The translations under genes and the position numbers were made by a program. This document shows positions 7,905 through 11,853 of a DNA stretch of 11,853 nucleotides, one piece after another. The notes under the pieces were generated by a model, which saw nothing but the letters and a program-made list of their open reading frames with translations, was not told the DNA's origin and did no database searches. Origin of the DNA: Thermodesulfovibrionales bacterium (lineage in GTDB: Bacteria; Nitrospirota; Thermodesulfovibrionia; Thermodesulfovibrionales; SM23-35). Location: positions 1-11,853 of the forward strand of contig JAKLQR010000180.1 in the NCBI GenBank assembly GCA_022013235.1. Reading direction: 5' to 3'. Numbering within the stretch: position 1 is the stretch's first letter; the number at the start of each line of letters is the position of its first letter.

Positions 7905-7934
7905 AAGATAATAAAAACTATAGGTAAATGTCAA
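7905..7934 (-). promoter_or_regulatory. Candidate sigma70 promoter for rplM-rpsI
   Basis: A perfect TTGACA (7929-7934, minus strand) lies between the yqgE stop codon and rplM. TATCTT (7905-7910) follows at 18 bases; an alternative TATTAT (7908-7913, 5 of 6) follows at 15 bases, which is short. Either would start transcription a little over 25 bases before the rplM ATG and would separate the ribosomal genes from rnhA-yqgE. Confidence 0.5.
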
Positions 7935-7943
7935 CTCGAGTCA

Positions 7944-8504
7944 TCAAACCTGCCCCTGTCTGAAGAACATCCGGGACAAGTCAACCCCTATGGAGCCGGC
8001 GGCAGCCTTCCAGCGTTCATTCACCGGCGTATCAAAGAGTATAGTGTTGTCCAGGGGAGCAATGAGCCAGCTGTCTGTCATGAGTTCGTATTCGAGTTGT
8101 CCGGGCGACCATCCTGCAAAGCCAAGGGTGAAGAGGTATTTCTTCGGTCCCTTGCCCATTGAGATATCAACCAGGATTTCCTTTGATGTCGTAAGCGAGA
8201 GGGTATCGTTTATCTTGATTGAGGGGTAGTACGAATCAGGGGGAGTATAGAGGATATACCCCTGTTCCGGTTTTACAGGACCACCGTAATACACTGGCAG
8301 GTCGATAATATAGTCTTTAATATCAAGTCCTTTCTGGAGAGGAACAAAACTGCTCAGCAGAATGCGGTTTATCACAAGACCGAAGGCCCCATCCTGCGTG
8401 TGGTCGCAGATAAGCACTACCGAACGCTCGAAGTTCGGGTCCTTCAGCGCCGGCACCGCGATCAGGAACATCCCTGACAGGTTTTTGATATCAACATCTG
8501 TCAT
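7944..8504 (-). CDS. YqgE/AlgH family protein (DUF179)
   Basis: This 186-residue protein matches the YqgE/AlgH family across its length: GMFLIAVPALKDPNFERSVV at about 11-30, ICDHTQDGAFGLVINR at about 32-47, YYGGPV near 92-97, and FTLGFAGWSPGQLEYEL near 125-141. The family is widespread; the AlgH name comes from a Pseudomonas alginate phenotype, and no biochemical role is firmly known. No signal peptide or membrane segment is seen. Its ATG overlaps the rnhA stop (ATGA, 8501-8504), so translation is probably coupled to rnhA. In gammaproteobacteria this gene usually sits beside ruvX rather than rnhA. Confidence 0.95.
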   Translation of the reverse strand: MTDVDIKNLSGMFLIAVPALKDPNFERSVVLICDHTQDGAFGLVINRILLSSFVPLQKGLDIKDYIIDLPVYYGGPVKPEQGYILYTPPDSYYPSIKINDTLSLTTSKEILVDISMGKGPKKYLFTLGFAGWSPGQLEYELMTDSWLIAPLDNTILFDTPVNERWKAAAGSIGVDLSRMFFRQGQV

Positions 8505-8992
8505 ACATTCCGTCCTGTCGCAAGATCACCAGTTGCAGTCCTCTCTTTGCATTTCACGACCGAATCCCTGGCAAGTGTATCACATCGTTCATTTTCCGCA
8601 TGATTACTGTGGCCTCTTATCCATTCCCACTGAATCTCGTGGGAACAGGAAAGCTGAAACAAACGCTCCCAGAGGTCCCTGTTAAGGACCTTCTGTTTCT
8701 GGCTGTTCTTCCAGTTATTCCTTATCCAGGCATGGATCCAGACTGTTATTCCCTGCACCACATAATTGGAATCCGTCATGACCTTCACCCTGCAGGGTTT
8801 TTTTAATGCTTCAAGGGCAGTGATAACCGCGGTGAGCTCCATCCGGTTGTTTGTGGTTTCAGGGTCACAACCTGTCAACTCCTTTTCCCTGTCACCGCAC
8901 CGGAGGATCACCCCGTATCCTCCCACCCCGGGATTCCCGCTGCACGCACCATCGGTAAAAATCTCCACAAAAGGCTTGCTGTCATTTTTCAT
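8501..8992 (-). CDS. rnhA: Ribonuclease HI
   Basis: RNase HI cuts the RNA strand of RNA-DNA hybrids, removing R-loops and primers in the cytoplasm. The 163-residue protein has the full metal-binding set: Asp14 in FTDGACSGNPG, Glu52 in NNRMELTAV, Asp74 in MTDSNYV and Asp138 in ERCDTLA, plus the catalytic-loop His128 in RGHSNHAENE. The basic handle region (about 85-110, WIRNNWKNSQKQKV) is present, as in the Escherichia coli type. The tail of about 20 residues after the last helix is slightly longer than in E. coli and not obviously conserved. The ATG at 8992 has only a weak ribosome binding site. A good promoter lies upstream at 9026-9054, and the gene overlaps the next by four bases. Confidence 0.97.
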   Translation of the reverse strand: MKNDSKPFVEIFTDGACSGNPGVGGYGVILRCGDREKELTGCDPETTNNRMELTAVITALEALKKPCRVKVMTDSNYVVQGITVWIHAWIRNNWKNSQKQKVLNRDLWERLFQLSCSHEIQWEWIRGHSNHAENERCDTLARDSVVKCKERTATGDLATGRNV

Positions 8993-9025
8993 CGAAGGCT
9001 TATTCTTCTCATTTACTCTCTATAC

Positions 9026-9054
9026 ACTATAGTAAGATAGTTGCTTTCAGTCAA
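9026..9054 (-). promoter_or_regulatory. Sigma70 promoter for rnhA and the YqgE/AlgH gene
   Basis: On the minus strand TTGACT (9049-9054) and TATAGT (9026-9031) are separated by exactly 17 bases, and each matches the consensus at 5 of 6 positions. Transcription would start near 9019, about 27 bases before the rnhA ATG. The -35 falls at the edge of a tandem 9-bp repeat (9051-9068). Confidence 0.6.
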
Positions 9055-9068
9055 TCATGTCAATCATA
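9051..9068. repeat. Tandem 9-bp direct repeat in the rnhA/wbaP-like divergent region
   Basis: TCAATCATG (9051-9059) is followed immediately by TCAATCATA (9060-9068), eight of nine bases identical. The first copy overlaps the -35 of the rnhA promoter and the second directly abuts the extended -10 candidate facing the other way. It could be a regulator site; two short copies could also be chance. Confidence 0.4.
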
Positions 9069-9077
9069 TGCTACAAT
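9069..9077 (+). promoter_or_regulatory. Candidate extended -10 promoter for the sugar-phosphate transferase gene
   Basis: TGCTACAAT matches an extended -10 (TGN plus TACAAT, 5 of 6). No good -35 is seen. It would give a leader of roughly 120 bases before the gene at 9206, in which no clear structure was found. Confidence 0.3.
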
Positions 9078-9205
9078 ACAATCCGATGGGGATATCGGTC
9101 ATTATTCCGCGGATAAACACCGAGATACATGAAAAAAACCTTTTGCCGCCTTGCCTCTCCCGGAACTTCACGCGCGCTGAGACAACCGCAAAGGAGACAT
9201 AGACG

Positions 9206-10645
9206 GTGATGAACGGGATGATCCAGAAACTGTTGCGTGTATCCTCGCTCATGCTTATCGATCTCCTTGCCTTTTATACGTCTCTCTCTCTTGCATGGGA
9301 GCTAAGGGCTGACGTCCTCCCTGCTTTTTTTTCTCACCTGCCCCCATTCCATTTCTCCTATGCCGATTTCGCTTCATTATGGTGGATACCCGCAACATTC
9401 ATACTCTTCATCTTCTATGAGGACCTTTATGACAACAACCTGCCGTTCTGGGATGAGACAAGGGACATAGCAAAATCCGTATCCCTCGCGAGTATCACCC
9501 TGATGGCCATCGTGACGCTCGGGAAAATGGGCGACGTTGTATCCCGTATCGTTCTGCTCGGACTCTGGTTCTCGTCTCTCTTCTTCCTGCCGCTCTTCCG
9601 GTTCTGGGGGAAAAAAATCCTTTATAAAACCGGGATCAGGAGAGAGAAAATACTCATTCTCGGCGCAGGGAACGCAGGCAGGCTTGTCATCGAAGGTCTC
9701 TTGAAGGAGAAACACATAGGGTACGATGTCGTTGGGTTTCTCGATGATGATGAGCAGAAAAGAGGGACTGTAATTCTCGGGAGGAAAGTATTCGGCAGGG
9801 TTTCCGATTTCCGTAAGGTTATGGAAGAGCAGCAGGTAAAGACCGTAATCATCGCAATCCCTTCACTGCCTCCGGAACAACTCTCGACTCTCACGGCGAA
9901 AGTCCAGAATAGTGCAGTCAATACGATGATTATCCCCGCTCTGAAGGGCATCGCAATCCTGAATACCGACCTCACACACCTTTTCAGCGAGGAGCTCTTC
10001 CTGATGAATATCAGGAACAACCTCAAGTCTGCAGCAAACCGCCTCATTAAAAGGCTTTTTGATATTTCTCTCTGTGTCGTTTCCCTCCCGCTCCTGCTTC
10101 CCGTTACGGCGATTATCGGGTTGATAATACGTCTGGAGACGCCGGGGCAGGCTCTATACTCCCATGACAGGATCGGCCGGAACGGACGGATCTTCCGCTG
10201 TTATAAATTCAGGACTATGCACCGTGATGCAGAGGAGAAACTGAAAGAACTGCTGGACCGGAACGAGGAGATCAGGGTTGAGTGGGAACACACATGGAAA
10301 TTGAAGGATGACCCGCGTATCACAAAGGTCGGGCGTTTTCTCCGAACGACTTCACTTGATGAACTCCCGCAGATATTCAATGTCCTGAAAGGCGAGATGA
10401 GCCTTGTGGGACCACGGCCGTATCTTCCGCGGGAAAAGGAAGACCTCCAGGAAAATATGCAGGTAATCTGCAGCGCAAAACCCGGGATAACCGGTCTCTG
10501 GCAGGTTTCCGGCAGGAGCAATACCAGCTATAAGCACCGGTTGAAACTTGACGCCTGGTACGTCATGAACTGGTCATTATGGCTCGATATCGTCATTCTT
10601 TTTAAAACGGTGAAGGTGGTGCTCAAAGCTGAAGGCGCATACTGA
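9206..10645 (+). CDS. Undecaprenyl-phosphate sugar phosphotransferase, WbaP-like
   Basis: This 479-residue inner-membrane protein has the full polyprenyl-phosphate hexose-1-phosphate transferase layout. The N-terminal region has about four hydrophobic segments (roughly 13-32, 52-71, 92-106, 112-133). A Rossmann-like domain with ILGAGNAGR (151-159) and VVGFLDDD follows, then one more membrane helix (about 287-310) and the catalytic domain. That domain carries YKFRTMHRDAEEK (333-345), SLDELPQ (383-389), GEMSLVGPRP (396-405) and KPGITGLWQVSGRS (425-438). Such enzymes move galactose- or glucose-1-phosphate from a UDP-sugar to undecaprenyl phosphate to start O-antigen or exopolysaccharide repeat units; which sugar is used cannot be told. 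GTG 9206 is chosen because AGGAG (9192-9196) is 9 bases away; the next codon is ATG, so 9209 is possible. No glycosyltransferases are adjacent in the window. Confidence 0.93.
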   Translation: MMNGMIQKLLRVSSLMLIDLLAFYTSLSLAWELRADVLPAFFSHLPPFHFSYADFASLWWIPATFILFIFYEDLYDNNLPFWDETRDIAKSVSLASITLMAIVTLGKMGDVVSRIVLLGLWFSSLFFLPLFRFWGKKILYKTGIRREKILILGAGNAGRLVIEGLLKEKHIGYDVVGFLDDDEQKRGTVILGRKVFGRVSDFRKVMEEQQVKTVIIAIPSLPPEQLSTLTAKVQNSAVNTMIIPALKGIAILNTDLTHLFSEELFLMNIRNNLKSAANRLIKRLFDISLCVVSLPLLLPVTAIIGLIIRLETPGQALYSHDRIGRNGRIFRCYKFRTMHRDAEEKLKELLDRNEEIRVEWEHTWKLKDDPRITKVGRFLRTTSLDELPQIFNVLKGEMSLVGPRPYLPREKEDLQENMQVICSAKPGITGLWQVSGRSNTSYKHRLKLDAWYVMNWSLWLDIVILFKTVKVVLKAEGAY

Positions 10646-10655
10646 GAAACGCTTG

Positions 10656-10664
10656 TGATATACT
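10656..10664 (+). promoter_or_regulatory. Candidate extended -10 promoter for the gspE-like gene
   Basis: TGATATACT matches an extended -10 (TGN plus TATACT, 5 of 6) in the 46-bp gap. No -35 is recognisable. It would place the transcript start near 10671, about 20 bases before the ATG, allowing expression apart from the upstream transferase gene. Confidence 0.4.
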
Positions 10665-10691
10665 AAAAAATCATATGCGAGGGCATAAGAA

Positions 10692-11853
10692 ATGATTAAA
10701 GATATTCCTTATTTGAATGCAGAAGACCTTCCGAAGGTCCCCTTTGTTATTAATGGCATATCCTCCCGGTTCATCCGTGAGAATAAGATCATCCCCCTCG
10801 AGATGAAAAACAATATCCTGAAGGTCATCATGGCCGATCCGGAAGATTCCGCCACCGTTGACGCCCTGAAAGTCGCCACCTCGGCGGATGTTGCAGTATT
10901 TGCCTGCGACAACAACGCGCTTGAGGAATACCTCTCCCGTTTCTATGAGCAGGAAACGCAGAACATCAACAGGATTATTGAAGATCTGGGTGAAAAAGGC
11001 ATAGAGTTTTTAAAAGAAGAGGAAGAGGATATCGGGCATCTCAAGGACCTTGCGGCAGAAGCGCCTATTATCAGACTGGTAAACATGTTTATAACCCGCG
11101 CAATCGAGGGCAGGGCGAGTGACATTCATATCGAACCGTTCGAGGATGAGCTGAAAGTCCGGTACCGCATCGATGGTGTCCTGAACGACATCGAATCAAC
11201 ACCCAAACGACTTCAGGCAGCGGTTGTCTCCAGGATCAAGATCATGGCGAAATTAAATATCGCTGAGAGGAGACTGCCCCAGGACGGACGCATACGGCTG
11301 AAAGTCAGCAAAAGGGAGATTGACCTGAGGGTCTCAACTATCCCTACCCTGCATGGAGAGAGCGTGGTTATGCGCATACTCCACAAAGAAGGGATCGTAA
11401 TAGACCTTAATCTCCTGGGATTTCCTCCCAAAACATTGCAGGATTTTAACCAGCTTATCACTAAACCGAATGGCATCCTCCTTGTCACCGGCCCGACCGG
11501 AAGCGGAAAGACCACAACACTGTACGGCGCGCTCGACAAAATCAATTCGCCGGACAAGAAAATCATCACAGTCGAAGACCCGGTGGAATACCAGTTAAAG
11601 GGCGTAAACCAGATCCAGATGAAACCACAGATCGGTCTTAACTTTGCGAATACCCTGAGACATATCGTACGACAGGACCCTGACATTATCATGATCGGCG
11701 AGATCAGAGACCTGGAAACTGCGGAGATTGCCATTCAATCCGCCCTGACCGGACATCTTGTCTTTTCGACTTTGCACACGAATGATGCGCCAAGCGCAAT
11801 CACGAGACTCCTCGATATGGGGGTTGAGAATTTTCTTCTCTCGTCAACAGTAC
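10692..11853 (+). CDS. Type II secretion / type IV pilus assembly ATPase, GspE-like, partial (C-terminus outside window)
   Basis: The first 387 residues of a GspE/PilB-family ATPase are present and run off the right edge. Residues 1-90 resemble the N-terminal domain that docks on the inner-membrane GspL/PilM side. The central domain has RASDIHIEPFEDELKVRYRIDG (141-162), split here only by naming its ends: RASDIHIE and YRIDG. The motor motifs are complete: Walker A GPTGSGKTT (267-275), Asp box VEDPVEY (294-300), Walker B QDPDIIMIGEIRD (328-340) and His box TGHLVFSTLHTND (353-365). The tetracysteine zinc motif common in this family would lie past the edge. The short N-terminal region fits GspE better than PilB, which often has a longer one, but the split is not decisive. 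ATG 10692 is fixed by an in-frame TAA two codons upstream. It follows the transferase gene by 46 bp on the same strand. Confidence 0.93.
   Translation, partial: MIKDIPYLNAEDLPKVPFVINGISSRFIRENKIIPLEMKNNILKVIMADPEDSATVDALKVATSADVAVFACDNNALEEYLSRFYEQETQNINRIIEDLGEKGIEFLKEEEEDIGHLKDLAAEAPIIRLVNMFITRAIEGRASDIHIEPFEDELKVRYRIDGVLNDIESTPKRLQAAVVSRIKIMAKLNIAERRLPQDGRIRLKVSKREIDLRVSTIPTLHGESVVMRILHKEGIVIDLNLLGFPPKTLQDFNQLITKPNGILLVTGPTGSGKTTTLYGALDKINSPDKKIITVEDPVEYQLKGVNQIQMKPQIGLNFANTLRHIVRQDPDIIMIGEIRDLETAEIAIQSALTGHLVFSTLHTNDAPSAITRLLDMGVENFLLSSTV

Noticed and set aside
9377..10047. Long minus-strand open frames opposite the sugar-phosphate transferase
   Set aside because: They lie wholly inside a gene with all family motifs intact and have low-complexity, shadow-like composition.
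11213..11734. Minus-strand frame of 173 codons opposite the GspE-like gene
   Set aside because: It is antisense to the conserved ATPase motor motifs, which account for the sequence constraint there.

Overview
The window is an ordinary bacterial chromosome segment with ten recognisable loci. Two genes are cut by the window edges and one carries a frameshift. The content suggests a Gram-negative anaerobe of the Nitrospirota or Desulfobacterota type: a ribosomal rplM-rpsI pair followed by argC-argJ, a DUF362 protein with two 4Fe-4S sites, a YqgE/AlgH homologue, a WbaP-type sugar-phosphate transferase and a GspE/PilB-type secretion ATPase. That assignment rests on gene content and remembered gene order; no 16S or other phylogenetic marker was compared.

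Layout. Positions 1-2393 (minus) hold the N-terminal 797 residues of a secreted subtilisin-like (S8) protease: signal peptide, propeptide, catalytic domain, then PKD, IPT/TIG-like and LVIVD-type repeat domains, running off the left edge. After about 240 bp of AT-rich spacer comes a creatininase-family gene (2632-3341, minus) whose two halves lie in different frames. Diverging from it across about 110 bp is a DUF362 ferredoxin-like protein (3453-4571, plus). A strong hairpin at 4605-4639 separates it from the converging argJ.

Positions 4714-7870 (minus) read rplM, rpsI, argC, argJ in transcription order: two ribosomal proteins, then two enzymes of the acetylated arginine pathway. The argC stop codon directly abuts the argJ start. 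Upstream on the same strand, rnhA and a yqgE/algH homologue (7944-8992) overlap by ATGA and share a good sigma70-like promoter at 9026-9054.

The right end is on the plus strand: a membrane sugar-phosphate transferase that would start polysaccharide synthesis on undecaprenyl phosphate (9206-10645), then a GspE-like type II secretion ATPase (10692 to beyond the edge), which may have its own extended -10 promoter.

The left third (1 to about 3440) is visibly more AT-rich than the rest and holds the modular protease and the damaged gene, so it looks the more accessory part. The right two thirds look like conserved housekeeping sequence. No tRNA, rRNA, CRISPR array or intact insertion sequence was seen, and no clear previously undescribed system. 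The most useful items for a second look are the modular protease, the frameshift in the creatininase gene, and the compact divergent control regions at 3342-3452 and 9019-9084.
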